From the NCBI RefSeq assembly GCF_900177515.1, contig NZ_FXAK01000007.1, forward strand, positions 62,001-126,000: 64,000 nt of DNA, in the 5' to 3' direction. The stretch is from Azospirillum oryzae. Its GTDB lineage: Bacteria > Pseudomonadota > Alphaproteobacteria > Azospirillales > Azospirillaceae. The notes beneath the pieces are model-generated. The model had not been told where the DNA came from. It did no database searches and worked only from the letters and a program-made list of their open reading frames with translations. The translations under genes were made by a program, and so were the position numbers. This document shows, in pieces, positions 43,569-52,296 of this stretch; positions within the stretch are counted from its first letter, which is position 1, and each line of letters opens with the position of its first letter.

Positions 43569-44765
43569 ATGACCAGCGCAGCCACCGGCACCACCACGCC
43601 CGGCGGGATCCTCGACGGCATCGTCCTGTTCGAGGCCTTCACGCCGGAGGAGCGCGCCGCCGTGGCCTCGCGCGGGCGGGTGTTCGATGCCCCGGCCGGC
43701 ACGGTGCTGATGCGGGAGGGCGACGTCGCCAGTTCGCTCTACGTCCTGCTCGACGGCACGGTGCGGGTGGTGCGCAACGACCCGTTCGGTGCCCAGGTTG
43801 AGGTCGGCTTTCGTCGCGCCGGCGATTGTTTCGGCGAGATGGCACTGATCGACGGCGGCGCCCGCTCCGCCTCCGTCATCGCCGCCACGCCGGTGACGGT
43901 GTTCGAACTGGAACGCGACCTGTTCCTGGCGCTGATCTCCCCCTCGCCCGACCTGCTGGCGAAGCTGCTGCGCGAACTCAGCCGCATGATCCGCGAGGTG
44001 TCGGAACGGGTGGTGCGCGAGGATCTGGAACGCCGCGCCCGCATCGCCGAATCGGCGCTGGCCCGCCAGCGCGCCATCACCCAGGCGGTGACCGGGCTGG
44101 CGCATGAGCTGAACACGCCGCTCGGCGTCTGCGTCACCGCCGCCAGCCACCTGCAGGATCTGGCCCGGCCCGGCAACGGCCCGCTGTCGTCCGAGGAGTT
44201 GCGGGAACCGGCAGCATTGCTCGACGCCAACCTCGCCCGTGCGGTGGAGCTGGTGGAGGCGTTTTCCGCCATCGCCGCCTGCCAGACCTCCGAACCGCTG
44301 GAGGCGCTGGAGCTGCGCCGCATGGCGGAGGACGCGGCGGACCTGTTCGCCGTCCAGCATCCCGACCTGCCGCTGGCCATCCGGGTCGCGCCGGGTCCCG
44401 CCTGCCCCTGGATCGGCTGTGCTCCGCATCTGGACCGGGTGCTGCACCACCTGTTCGCCAACGCCGCCGCCCATGGCTATGGCGGCGGTCCGGGCGAGGT
44501 CGAGGTGACGATCCAGCCGGCGAAGCTGGACGCGGTTCCGGCCTGGAACCTCACCGTCCGCGACCGCGGCGCCGGCATTCCGGCCGGCAACCTGCCGACC
44601 CTGACCGATGCCTTCTTCACCACCGCCCGCGGCCGCGGCCACAAGGGGCTTGGGCTGGCGGTGGTGTTCAACACCGTGACCGGCCCTCTCGGCGGCCGGC
44701 TTTCCATCGACAGCAAGCCGGGCGCCGGCACCGCCGTGACGATCACGGTGCCGCAGGAGTTGTGA
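43569..44765 (+). CDS. cyclic-nucleotide-binding soluble histidine kinase
   Basis: The 398-residue protein has no membrane segment. A CRP-like cNMP-binding domain lies at about residues 17-130 (LYVLLDGTVRVV, GDCFGEMALIDGGARSASVI). A histidine kinase follows, with H-box AVTGLAHELNTPLGVCVTAA, N-box LFANAAAHGYGGG, DRGAGIPAGN and GHKGLGLAVVFNTV. The phosphate-cassette Arg and Ala (GARSAS) that bind cAMP are present. No response regulator is adjacent. The pairing of second messenger and kinase in one soluble protein is uncommon. Confidence 0.92.
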   Translation: MTSAATGTTTPGGILDGIVLFEAFTPEERAAVASRGRVFDAPAGTVLMREGDVASSLYVLLDGTVRVVRNDPFGAQVEVGFRRAGDCFGEMALIDGGARSASVIAATPVTVFELERDLFLALISPSPDLLAKLLRELSRMIREVSERVVREDLERRARIAESALARQRAITQAVTGLAHELNTPLGVCVTAASHLQDLARPGNGPLSSEELREPAALLDANLARAVELVEAFSAIAACQTSEPLEALELRRMAEDAADLFAVQHPDLPLAIRVAPGPACPWIGCAPHLDRVLHHLFANAAAHGYGGGPGEVEVTIQPAKLDAVPAWNLTVRDRGAGIPAGNLPTLTDAFFTTARGRGHKGLGLAVVFNTVTGPLGGRLSIDSKPGAGTAVTITVPQEL

Positions 44766-44780
44766 CGGGCAGGGGGGCTT

Positions 44781-45236
44781 TCACCTGTGCAGGGCAAGCC
44801 CCTTCACCGCCTTGTCGACCGCCTTCTTCGGCCCGCGCAGGGCCAGCCCGACCAGATCGGGGGCGTCCGGATCCTCGGCCCGGAAGGCGGCGCGGTTGGC
44901 AGCGTCATGGCCGGTGCCGAACATCGCGGCGACATAGGGCACCAGCGTCAGACCCCGTTCCAGCGCGGCATCGCGGACGGCCCGCAGTTGTCCGCCGTCG
45001 GCGGCGAAGATCATCATCGGCTGACCCAGCATCCGGCCATAGCGGCGTCCGGCGCCATCGACATACTCATCGCCCAGCGCCTCCGGCGCCGCGGCGGCGA
45101 TCCCGGTGGCGAGGAAGGCGGCGACGTTCAGCTTCTGCCACACCGCCAGGTCGGCGCGGATGACCAGCGCGACCTTGGTATCGAAGCGGACGGGAGCGTC
45201 GGAGGACGTGGTTTCGGGCATCAGGCTGTCCGGCAT
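44781..45236 (-). CDS. DUF2000 protein
   Basis: The 151-residue protein matches DUF2000: FDTKVALVIRADLAVWQKLN, VAAFLATGIAAAAPEALGDE, LGQPMMIFAADGGQLRAVRD and GLALRGPKKAVDKAVKGLAL. The family fold is a peptidyl-tRNA-hydrolase-2-like sandwich, and the role is unknown. AAAGGAGA lies well placed before the start. It follows the AraC-type gene by 44 bp, in the same direction. The two are often found together, so the regulator may control its neighbour. Confidence 0.88.
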   Translation of the reverse strand: MPDSLMPETTSSDAPVRFDTKVALVIRADLAVWQKLNVAAFLATGIAAAAPEALGDEYVDGAGRRYGRMLGQPMMIFAADGGQLRAVRDAALERGLTLVPYVAAMFGTGHDAANRAAFRAEDPDAPDLVGLALRGPKKAVDKAVKGLALHR

Positions 45237-45280
45237 GGCAATGGTCTCCTTTGCCCAACCAGATGCCGGATGATCACGCC

Positions 45281-46144
45281 TCAGTCTGGAACGTTCGTGC
45301 ACAGATCGCGATAGGCGGCCGGAGTCAGGCCATAGGCGCGGCGGAACCAGCGGCCGAGATGGCTCTGATCGGCGAACCCCACCTCTGCCGCGACCAGGGC
45401 CGGCGCCTCTCCCTCGGCCAGCCGGCGCCGGGCGGCGCGCAGCCGCAGCCGGACCAGATAGGCATGCGGCGACAGGCCGAAGGCGGCGCGGAAGGCGCGG
45501 TTCAGCCGGAATCGGTCGACGCCGGCCGCCGCCGCCAACTCGTCCAGCCCGACATCCTCGGCCATCCGGGCATGAAGCAGGTCGCGCGCCAGCGCGGCAG
45601 CGCGGTCGGGGCGCAGCGGTCGGCGCTCCTGCGGCAAAGCGAGATGGCCGGCCAGCCGTGCCGCCAGCCGGTCCACCGACAGGTCGCGGGCCAGCCGCCC
45701 CTCGCGCTGGTGCAGGGCCAGGAAGGCGGAGCGGATCGTCGCCGCAAGGCCGGGATCGTCGGCCAGCGTATCGCGGAAGCCCAGCGGCATGCCGCCACCC
45801 CGCGGCGTCAGGCTGCGCAGCGCCTCGCCGCGGGCGGACAGCAGCGGCACCGGCAGATAGAGCATGGCATAGGTGAAGCCCTCTTCCCCCGGGCTGTGGC
45901 CGTCATGGGCCTCGCCGGGCTCGATCAGGATGACGCGGCCGGGGATGCTGGTGTGCAGTCGCCGCCGGCAGCGGAAGGCCTGCACCCCCTGCTCGGTGAC
46001 GCCGACCAGCAGTTCGTCATGGTCGTGCAGGTCATAGGCATGGCCGCGGAAATGGGCGCGGATGGTTTCGATGCCGGTCTCCGCATCGCGCCGCACCGCC
46101 ACCCAGTCCTCCCGGTCTGCTGTCTTGCCCACTGCTTCATCCAT
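45281..46144 (-). CDS. AraC-family transcriptional regulator
   Basis: The 287-residue protein has an N-terminal cupin-like sensor (HDHDELLVGVTEQGVQAFRC, then PGRVILIEPGEAHDG). The C-terminal AraC double helix-turn-helix follows (DVGLDELAAAAGVDRFRLNR, AFRAAFGLSPHAYLVRLRLR, AAEVGFADQSHLGRWFRRAY). The ligand is unknown. It is transcribed with the DUF2000 gene. Its upstream side borders an AT-rich island. Confidence 0.92.
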   Translation of the reverse strand: MDEAVGKTADREDWVAVRRDAETGIETIRAHFRGHAYDLHDHDELLVGVTEQGVQAFRCRRRLHTSIPGRVILIEPGEAHDGHSPGEEGFTYAMLYLPVPLLSARGEALRSLTPRGGGMPLGFRDTLADDPGLAATIRSAFLALHQREGRLARDLSVDRLAARLAGHLALPQERRPLRPDRAAALARDLLHARMAEDVGLDELAAAAGVDRFRLNRAFRAAFGLSPHAYLVRLRLRAARRRLAEGEAPALVAAEVGFADQSHLGRWFRRAYGLTPAAYRDLCTNVPD

Positions 46145-46149
46145 TCTGT

Positions 46150-47113
46150 ACTTCCGTTGCCGGACTGCCGTTCATTTTCCGGCCAGCAGAAATCAGTACT
46201 TTATTTCGTTCTTACCAACGCACTCGGAAATATGCTGCAATGTTAGCGCATGATATTTACTCGTTCCAGCGTATCTGCGCAAATTTAGTAAGTAACCGAC
46301 TGATTACAGAAGTATGTGAATAATATATGCGTCTATCATATATAAGTATGTATTCGAAATATTTGGAAAATACTTTAAGCTAATATAGAATTTCCAATGG
46401 AAGCGATATGAACGCGGGGGACTGTTAAATGTCTAAATTTTTTCCGTACACTTCGTTTGAAAATGGATTTTACATTCCTGAATCTACGTTCCCATCTAAC
46501 ATTGGTGGTTCATGCAGCAAGCCGCCGGTGATGATGTCTGAGAAACTTTGGTTCCCAACGACAGCAACGCCAGAAGAAAAATGCTTTCAATTTATGGCTC
46601 CATCCTATCCAAAGAAATTCAAGGCGGAGCATGCTGGTGCGGACTATTGCCGAGACGCAGAGTCACCTGTCTATGCAATATGCCCTGGAACAGTCATGAA
46701 AAACTATACCGCTGAAACAAACTATAACTTAAAACTTCTTGTCATACTGCACAATTACAGCGGAAAAGATTTCTGGGGTCATTATGGCCACATTTCGTCA
46801 GATCTGAAAATTGGAGACCGTGTGCAGGGAGGTGACGTAGTCGGCAAGATTGCTAGTTCAAAGGGTAATATCCCGCATCTGCATTTTGGCATCAATGCAA
46901 GGAAGATGTACACAATCTATTCGGACAAGGACAGCAAGGGGCGGAAATACGGGTGGGGAAGAACTCCCGTTGGTGTGCACCCCGACAGCGTCGGCTGGGT
47001 GAATCCCACGACCTTCTTCAAAGATCCAATCAATGCCCTCCAATCCTGCATGGCTTGATCAGAGTAGACTGCTTCCAGGAGCCCAGTTCCAAGCGCGCTC
47101 GGCCGGCAGATGA
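46150..47113. other. AT-rich island with M23 peptidase gene
   Basis: From about 46150 to 47110 the DNA is clearly richer in A/T than everything around it, including codon third positions of the enclosed gene. No integrase, tRNA or repeat borders it. The 46145-46428 part holds no gene and only AT-rich runs, where a promoter must lie. Confidence 0.7.
46429..47058 (+). CDS. M23-family (LytM-like) peptidase without signal peptide
   Basis: The 209-residue protein carries the M23 zinc set: His68 and Asp72 in AEHAGADYC, His118/His121 in FWGHYGHIS and His150-x-His152 in PHLHFG. The VVGKIASSKGNIPHLHFG block confirms the family. No signal peptide or lipobox precedes it. The N-terminal 60 residues and the C-terminal 50 are unlike any domain I know. 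Codon use is AT-rich, suggesting recent acquisition. It could be a cell-wall hydrolase delivered by a secretion system or from a phage. Confidence 0.85.
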   Translation: MSKFFPYTSFENGFYIPESTFPSNIGGSCSKPPVMMSEKLWFPTTATPEEKCFQFMAPSYPKKFKAEHAGADYCRDAESPVYAICPGTVMKNYTAETNYNLKLLVILHNYSGKDFWGHYGHISSDLKIGDRVQGGDVVGKIASSKGNIPHLHFGINARKMYTIYSDKDSKGRKYGWGRTPVGVHPDSVGWVNPTTFFKDPINALQSCMA

Positions 47114-47141
47114 ATGAAGAGGCCATTGTCGGCCTCTTCAT
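47114..47141. terminator. hairpin between convergent M23 and fliG genes
   Basis: ATGAAGAGGCC (47114-47124) and GGCCTCTTCAT (47131-47141) form a perfect 11-bp stem with loop ATTGTC. It can act for both directions. T-runs are weak. Confidence 0.65.
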
Positions 47142-47152
47142 GTGCATCCCGA

Positions 47153-48175
47153 TCAGTAGATCAGTTCGTTCTCGCCGCTGCCCTCGGCCAGGACCAGCTC
47201 GCCGCGGGCGGCAAGGTCCTTCGCCAACTGCACCATGTACATCTGCGCCTCGTCCACGTCGCGCACGCGCACCGGACCCATCGCCGCCATGTCCTCGCGC
47301 AGGATCTTCGCCGCACGCTCCGACATGTTGGAGAAGAACAGGTCCTTCAGCGTTTCCGACGCGCCCTTCAGCGCGGTGCCCAGCTTCTGCTTGTCCACCG
47401 TGCGCAGCATGGTCTGGACGCCGCCGGGATCGAGCTTCGACAGGTCTTCGAAGGTGAACATCAGCGACTTGATGCGCTCGGCGCTGTCGCGGTTGCGCTC
47501 CTCCAGGGCGGCCATGAAGCGGTGTTCGGTGGTGCGGTCCAGGCCGTTGAAGATCTCCGCCAGCATCTCGTGGCTGTCGCGGCGGCTGGTGCGGGCGAGA
47601 TTGGTCATGAACTCGGTGCGCAGCGTGCGCTCGACGTCGTCCAGGACCTCCTTCTGCACCGCCTCCATGCGCAGCATGCGCATGATGACCTCCATCGCGA
47701 AGCTCTCCGGCAGTTGGGTGAGCACGCGGCCGGCATGTTCGGGACGGATCTTGGACAGGACGACGGCGACGGTCTGCGGATATTCGTTCTTCAGATAGTT
47801 GGACAGCACCGACTCGTTGACGTTGGCCAGCTTGTCCCACATCGTTCGGCCGGCCGGACCGCGGATTTCCTCCATGATCTGGTCGACCTTGTCCTTGGGC
47901 AAGGTCTTCAGCAGCAGCCGCTCGGTCGAATCGAAGGAGCCGACCAGCGATCCGGTGGCCGACATCTGCTCGGCGAATTCGACGAACAGGCGCTCGATCA
48001 GGTTGGCCGACACCGTGCCCAGGTTCGCCATCACCTGGGACAGTTCCTTGATCTCCTCGTCGTCCATCAGCGAGAACAGCCTGGTGGCATGTTCTTCGCC
48101 CAGAGCGAGCATCATGATGGCGGCCTTTTCCGGGCCGGTGAGGGTCCGGTAATCCTCGCGAACCTTCAACGCCAT
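47153..48175 (-). CDS. fliG: flagellar motor switch protein FliG
   Basis: This 340-residue protein of the C-ring links the MS-ring to rotation and switching. It has the N-terminal FliF-binding part ([20 protein letters not shown]), middle domain with the EHPQ-like motif ([20 protein letters not shown]), the GG-like hinge and the C-terminal charged torque helix ([20 protein letters not shown]). The PEHA and ERF regions are typical of alphaproteobacteria. No other flagellar gene is nearby. Confidence 0.95.
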   Translation of the reverse strand: MALKVREDYRTLTGPEKAAIMMLALGEEHATRLFSLMDDEEIKELSQVMANLGTVSANLIERLFVEFAEQMSATGSLVGSFDSTERLLLKTLPKDKVDQIMEEIRGPAGRTMWDKLANVNESVLSNYLKNEYPQTVAVVLSKIRPEHAGRVLTQLPESFAMEVIMRMLRMEAVQKEVLDDVERTLRTEFMTNLARTSRRDSHEMLAEIFNGLDRTTEHRFMAALEERNRDSAERIKSLMFTFEDLSKLDPGGVQTMLRTVDKQKLGTALKGASETLKDLFFSNMSERAAKILREDMAAMGPVRVRDVDEAQMYMVQLAKDLAARGELVLAEGSGENELIY

Positions 48176-48301
48176 CTGTCCGCCTCCACCACGTCGCCGC
48201 CCACCTTGCGTCGGGGCGGGCGGTTCATTCTTACACGTCAGGTTTCCTATTCTTCCGTTTTAATATGATCCGCTTGTGCATTCCATCCCTTCGGGGGTGA
48301 A

Positions 48302-48333
48302 GGGCGGGGACAAATTCAGCCGATTCCCCGCCC
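48302..48333 (-). terminator. hairpin downstream of the M17 peptidase gene
   Basis: GGGCGGGGA (48302-48310) and TCCCCGCCC (48325-48333) form a 9-bp GC-rich stem with a 14-base loop, about 30 bp past the stop at 48362. Only a weak T-run follows on the minus strand. Confidence 0.5.
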
Positions 48334-48361
48334 CTCCTGCAGTCCTCCCTCGGCTGTACCG

Positions 48362-49753
48362 TCAGCCGAACCGCTTGGCGATCACCGCATAGGCGGCGCG
48401 CAGGCCCAGCGCCTCGCCGCCCTCCGGCCGGCCGGGACGGGCCGAGCCGTTCCAGGCATAGGTGTCGAGATGCGCCCAGGGTGTGTCCTTCGACACGAAC
48501 TCCTGCAGGAACAGCCCGGCGGTGATGGCGCCGGCGAAGCCGTTGCTGGTGACGTTGTTGATGTCCGCCACCTTGCTGTCCAGCCCCTTGCGGTAGGGCG
48601 CCCACAGCGGCAGGCGCCACATCGGGTCGTCGACCGCGGTCCCGGCCTCCGTCAGGTCGCTGGCCAGCGTGTCGTCGTTGCACATCAGCGCCGGCAGGTC
48701 GGGGCCGAGCGCCACGCGGGCGGCACCGGTCAGGGTGGCGAAGTCGATCAGCAGCGCCGGCTTCTCCGAATCCGCCTCGGCCAGGGCGTCGCACAGGATC
48801 AGGCGCCCCTCGGCGTCGGTGTTGCCGACCTCCACCGTCAGGCCCTTGCGGGTCTTCAGCACGTCCTGCGGCTTGAAGCTGTCGCCCGACACGACATTCT
48901 CCACCGCCGGGACCAGCACGCGCAGCCGCACCGGCAGCCCGGCCATCATGATCATCCGGCCGAGCGCCAGCGCATGCGCCGCGCCGCCCATGTCCTTCTT
49001 CATGATCAGCATGGCGGAGGACGGCTTCAGGTCCAGCCCGCCGGTGTCGAAGCAGACGCCCTTGCCGACGATGGTGACCTTGGGGTGCTCCGGATTGCCC
49101 CAGCGCAGGTCGATCAGCCGCGGCTCGCGCGGGCTGGCGCGGCCGACGGCATGGACGGCCGGATAGTCGCGGTCGAGCAGGTCCTGCCCGACGATCACCT
49201 CGACCGCCGCGTCGAACTCCGCGGCCAGATCCTGCGCCGCCTGGGCCAGCTCGGCCGGTCCCATGTCGCAGGCCGGGGTGTTGACCAGATCGCGCACCAT
49301 CCAGGTGGCGGTCGCCGCCCGCTCCACCTCGCCGCGGTCGGCCTCGGCCGGCCAGACCAGATTGGCGAAGCCCTTCTCCGGCGGCTTCTTGTAGCGGCTG
49401 AAGCGGTAGCTGCCGAGCGCCCAGCCCAGCGCCGCCCGCGTCGCCGCCCGCGCGTCCAGCGCCCCTTCGATTTTGCTATCGATCTTGTAGGAGCCGGCCG
49501 GCAGCGAGGCGGGCAGGCCGGCGAAAGCCCAGAGATCGTCAACGGCCGACACGCCGGCCAGCACATGGGCGACGGCGCCGTCCGGCCCCGGCAGGAAGAC
49601 GGTCGATCCGGCCTCTCCGGTGAAGCCCACCGCCTTGACCCAGGAGGCGACGGCCGGCGACTGCCCGGCCAGCCAGTCGGCCAGCCCGGCCTTGGTCACG
49701 GGGGTGAGGGCGACGGTGTCCGGACCGTCAACGGCAAGCAGGGTGGCGAGCAA
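48362..49753 (-). CDS. M17 leucyl aminopeptidase family protein
   Basis: The 463-residue protein has the M17 metal and active-site blocks VGKGVCFDTGGLDLKPS, MKKDMGGAAHALALG, the NTDAEGRLILCDAL signature and LTGAARVALG. The start codon is TTG with AAGGA 11 bases upstream. The N-terminal domain is short and divergent, as in PepB-like or LAP-like alphaproteobacterial members. It should release N-terminal amino acids from peptides in the cytoplasm. It heads a leader region rich in A/T. Confidence 0.92.
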   Translation of the reverse strand: MLATLLAVDGPDTVALTPVTKAGLADWLAGQSPAVASWVKAVGFTGEAGSTVFLPGPDGAVAHVLAGVSAVDDLWAFAGLPASLPAGSYKIDSKIEGALDARAATRAALGWALGSYRFSRYKKPPEKGFANLVWPAEADRGEVERAATATWMVRDLVNTPACDMGPAELAQAAQDLAAEFDAAVEVIVGQDLLDRDYPAVHAVGRASPREPRLIDLRWGNPEHPKVTIVGKGVCFDTGGLDLKPSSAMLIMKKDMGGAAHALALGRMIMMAGLPVRLRVLVPAVENVVSGDSFKPQDVLKTRKGLTVEVGNTDAEGRLILCDALAEADSEKPALLIDFATLTGAARVALGPDLPALMCNDDTLASDLTEAGTAVDDPMWRLPLWAPYRKGLDSKVADINNVTSNGFAGAITAGLFLQEFVSKDTPWAHLDTYAWNGSARPGRPEGGEALGLRAAYAVIAKRFG

Positions 49754-50172
49754 GACTGGGGAATCCTTCTCACGAGATCACGTCACGCATCCGACACGGA
49801 TGCCCATCCCCCAAGGATGGCGCGCCGGGTGCCGGCTGGAAAGGGGGCGTGGAACAGGGTGAAACACTTTCTTGGTGATTGTTTTTCTATTTAATGAATA
49901 GGGAAAAGCAGTTGATCATCATAAAAAAGGTGCTTTTCTCGTAAAAACACATCAATCCCGTGGAAAATAAAATTTTCCCCAGAACGGAAAATATTTCAAA
50001 GTTCAGCGAAATTGGCAAATCTTCTGAAAGCGAATCGTGGATCCTGCAGTGTGTCTTAAATAATTATCCAGATTTCTATTTCTGACCGGTGAGCGATGCA
50101 GTATCGGGTGGTTCACCAGTTATGATGTTCAAGCTACGCTGCTCCAATTCCGATCAACCGTCATTGCCGCCT
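49754..50172. other. AT-rich regulatory gap between the M17 and GGDEF genes
   Basis: The first 100 bp are normal. 49865-50085 is markedly A/T-rich. It includes the palindrome GGAAAAT-AAA-ATTTTCC (49962-49978), a further GGAAAAT copy shortly after, and runs of A and T. No gene is supported. It looks like a silenced or regulated promoter for the diguanylate cyclase gene. Confidence 0.5.
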
Positions 50173-51327
50173 ATGATTACACTTGATATCGCCACCGTGC
50201 TGCTTCTGTACCAGTCATCGCTGTTGGTCGGCGCGGCGGTGTTTCTGATTGCGCGGCGGCGATCCTCGACCTCGGGCTTCGGTATGCTGGCAGCGGCGTT
50301 TTCGCTGGTCGGGACTGGCGGTGTCCTGGCCGGTTTTGGCGAGCAGGCCATGCTGCCGAAAGCCGTCTGGACCCTGGGCAGCCTGTCCGCCGGGGTGGTC
50401 GGGCATGGACTGCTGGTTTTGGGGATGGAACGTCTGCGCTCGGGGCGCCTGCCCCGCGGCTGGCGCCTGCTGGTGCTTTATCCCGTTGTGTTGTGGGTCG
50501 TCGCCGGGATCACCGATTTCCATCTGGACAATGGGCTTCGCGCCACTGTCTTCCATCTGAACGGCGCGCTTTGCCTGCTTCTGGCGGCTCGGATCGTGAC
50601 CCGGCTCCGGCGGGTCGAGGCGCTGCCATCCTGCCTGCCGCTCCAAACCGTGCTGGTGCTCAGCGGAGTGTCATTCCTGATGGGCGCCGGCGCGATCCTG
50701 TTCGTCGCGGAATTCGTCCACTGGCTGGCGTTGGAATTCGCTGTCCAGATTCTGGGCAATTTCGCCATCGCGGTCCTGATCTACAGCGTCGCGACCGACC
50801 GGGCGGAGCGCCAACTCGCCCTGTTGGCCGAGTTGGACAGCCTGACCGGCATCGGCAATCGCCGCTGGCTGGACCGGATGCGGCCGAGCCGCCTCAGCCC
50901 CGGCGACAGCGTTTTCTGCATCGACCTCGACCACTTCAAGCGGGTCAATGATAGGTTCGGCCATGCCACCGGCGACACGGTGCTGGTCGCCGTGGCGGCG
51001 ACGTTGCGGAACCTGAAACGCCCCGACGATGTGCTGGCGCGGATGGGAGGAGAGGAGTTCCTGCTGTTCCTGCCGGAACTGCGGAGTGCCGACACGCTGG
51101 CGGTGGCGGAGCGGATCCGCGAAGCCATCCAGGCGATCCCATTCCAGCAGCAGGGCACGGTGCTGGGGGTGACGGCCAGCATTGGCGTCGCCCAGGTCGG
51201 CCGCCCAGGGGAACGGTGGGACGACCTCGTCCATGCCGCCGACATGGCGCTGTACGACGCCAAACGGGATGGCCGCAACCGTGTCGTGCACGCGGTACGG
51301 GCTCCACAGGATCCGGTGCCGGCGTAA
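50173..51327 (+). CDS. membrane-bound diguanylate cyclase (GGDEF)
   Basis: The protein has 384 residues from the chosen ATG. A GTG at 50089 and an ATG at 50122 are possible but add non-hydrophobic sequence. About six to seven membrane helices occupy residues 5-205. The GGDEF domain follows: DSLTGIGNRRWLDRM, FCIDLDHFKRVNDRFGHATG, ARMGGEEFLLFLPEL (active-site GGEEF) and AADMALYDAKRDGRNRV. The R-x-x-D inhibitory site is not evident. It should make cyclic di-GMP at the membrane. Confidence 0.9.
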   Translation: MITLDIATVLLLYQSSLLVGAAVFLIARRRSSTSGFGMLAAAFSLVGTGGVLAGFGEQAMLPKAVWTLGSLSAGVVGHGLLVLGMERLRSGRLPRGWRLLVLYPVVLWVVAGITDFHLDNGLRATVFHLNGALCLLLAARIVTRLRRVEALPSCLPLQTVLVLSGVSFLMGAGAILFVAEFVHWLALEFAVQILGNFAIAVLIYSVATDRAERQLALLAELDSLTGIGNRRWLDRMRPSRLSPGDSVFCIDLDHFKRVNDRFGHATGDTVLVAVAATLRNLKRPDDVLARMGGEEFLLFLPELRSADTLAVAERIREAIQAIPFQQQGTVLGVTASIGVAQVGRPGERWDDLVHAADMALYDAKRDGRNRVVHAVRAPQDPVPA

Positions 51328-51395
51328 GGCTGCGAAAGGCGGCTGCGCGACCCTGCAATCCGCCGGTTACATAGCCGATATCGCCGACCGGGGAC

Positions 51396-52073
51396 CTAGT
51401 CGCTCCCCGGCTGAGGCATGGCCGAAGCATGAGCATCGACCAGCGCGATTTCGATCCGCTCCTTGCCCTTGCCGGTGTTGCGACGCTTGAGCGTCAGCGC
51501 GCCGATCTCGCCCGTTCGGCGCAGGTGGGTGCCGCCGCAGGGAACCCGGGCGAAGCCGGGGATCTCCCAGAAGCGGCGCTCGGCGGCCTCGTCGCTGAAG
51601 CCGCTCAGGATGGGGGTGTCGGCGGTGACGATGCGCGCCGCCTGCCCGGCGAACTCGGGCAGCAGCGGGGTCAGCGGCTCGTTCCAGGCGAAGTCGATGC
51701 GGGCCTTGTCGGCGGCGATGTGGGCGCCGATCTTGTCGATGCCGGGCAGGCGGGCCATCACCAGTTCAAGCACGATCTCGGCCGCGAAATGCAGGCGCAT
51801 CAGCCGGTAGCGGCGCACCCAGTCGATTGTCACCGCAACCGAGTCGCCGGGAGCCAGCCCGTGGCCGGGCGCAAGCCTGTAGCGGATCTCGCGGCCGTCC
51901 TTGCGGGCCTCCAGCACATCGAAACCGCCGATCGTGCCGGCGTCGCTCTCCTGCCCGCCGGACAGCGCGTAGAGGATGGTGGCCTCCAACGTGACCTCGT
52001 CGCCGTCCACCTCGGCTATGCGGGTGTCAAGGCGGGTGCGGTAGGGATCGTCCCAGAACAGCTTCCGGGTCAT
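51396..52073 (-). CDS. AlaX-like alanyl-tRNA editing protein with changed metal motif
   Basis: The 225-residue free-standing editing domain related to AlaRS hydrolyses misacylated Ser- or Gly-tRNA-Ala. The N-terminal barrel (ILYALSGGQESDAGTIGG) and the catalytic part are present. The first zinc motif, normally H-x-x-x-H, is LHFAAEIVLEL (H-x-x-x-E). The second, C-x-x-x-H, is intact in CGGTHLRRTGEIG. The frame extends to 52328, but conservation starts at 52073. It is divergent from a GST gene. Confidence 0.85.
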   Translation of the reverse strand: MTRKLFWDDPYRTRLDTRIAEVDGDEVTLEATILYALSGGQESDAGTIGGFDVLEARKDGREIRYRLAPGHGLAPGDSVAVTIDWVRRYRLMRLHFAAEIVLELVMARLPGIDKIGAHIAADKARIDFAWNEPLTPLLPEFAGQAARIVTADTPILSGFSDEAAERRFWEIPGFARVPCGGTHLRRTGEIGALTLKRRNTGKGKERIEIALVDAHASAMPQPGSD

Positions 52074-52296
52074 GGAGGACCTCGCGTAACCTAACGGATC
52101 GGTTTGTGTCGCGGATGGACAGTCCGCCCGCCCACACGGCCGTATAATAGACCGGTCTTGATGAAATGCCCGGAAAAGCGTTGTCGCGCGGATGGGGCAG
52201 ATGCTTGCTCCGGCGCAACCGGAAGGCTTGCTCCGGTCCCAGTGCCGGGTCATGCTCACGCCCCCGCAGATTGCGCGTCCTGAAAGGTGAAGCCCG

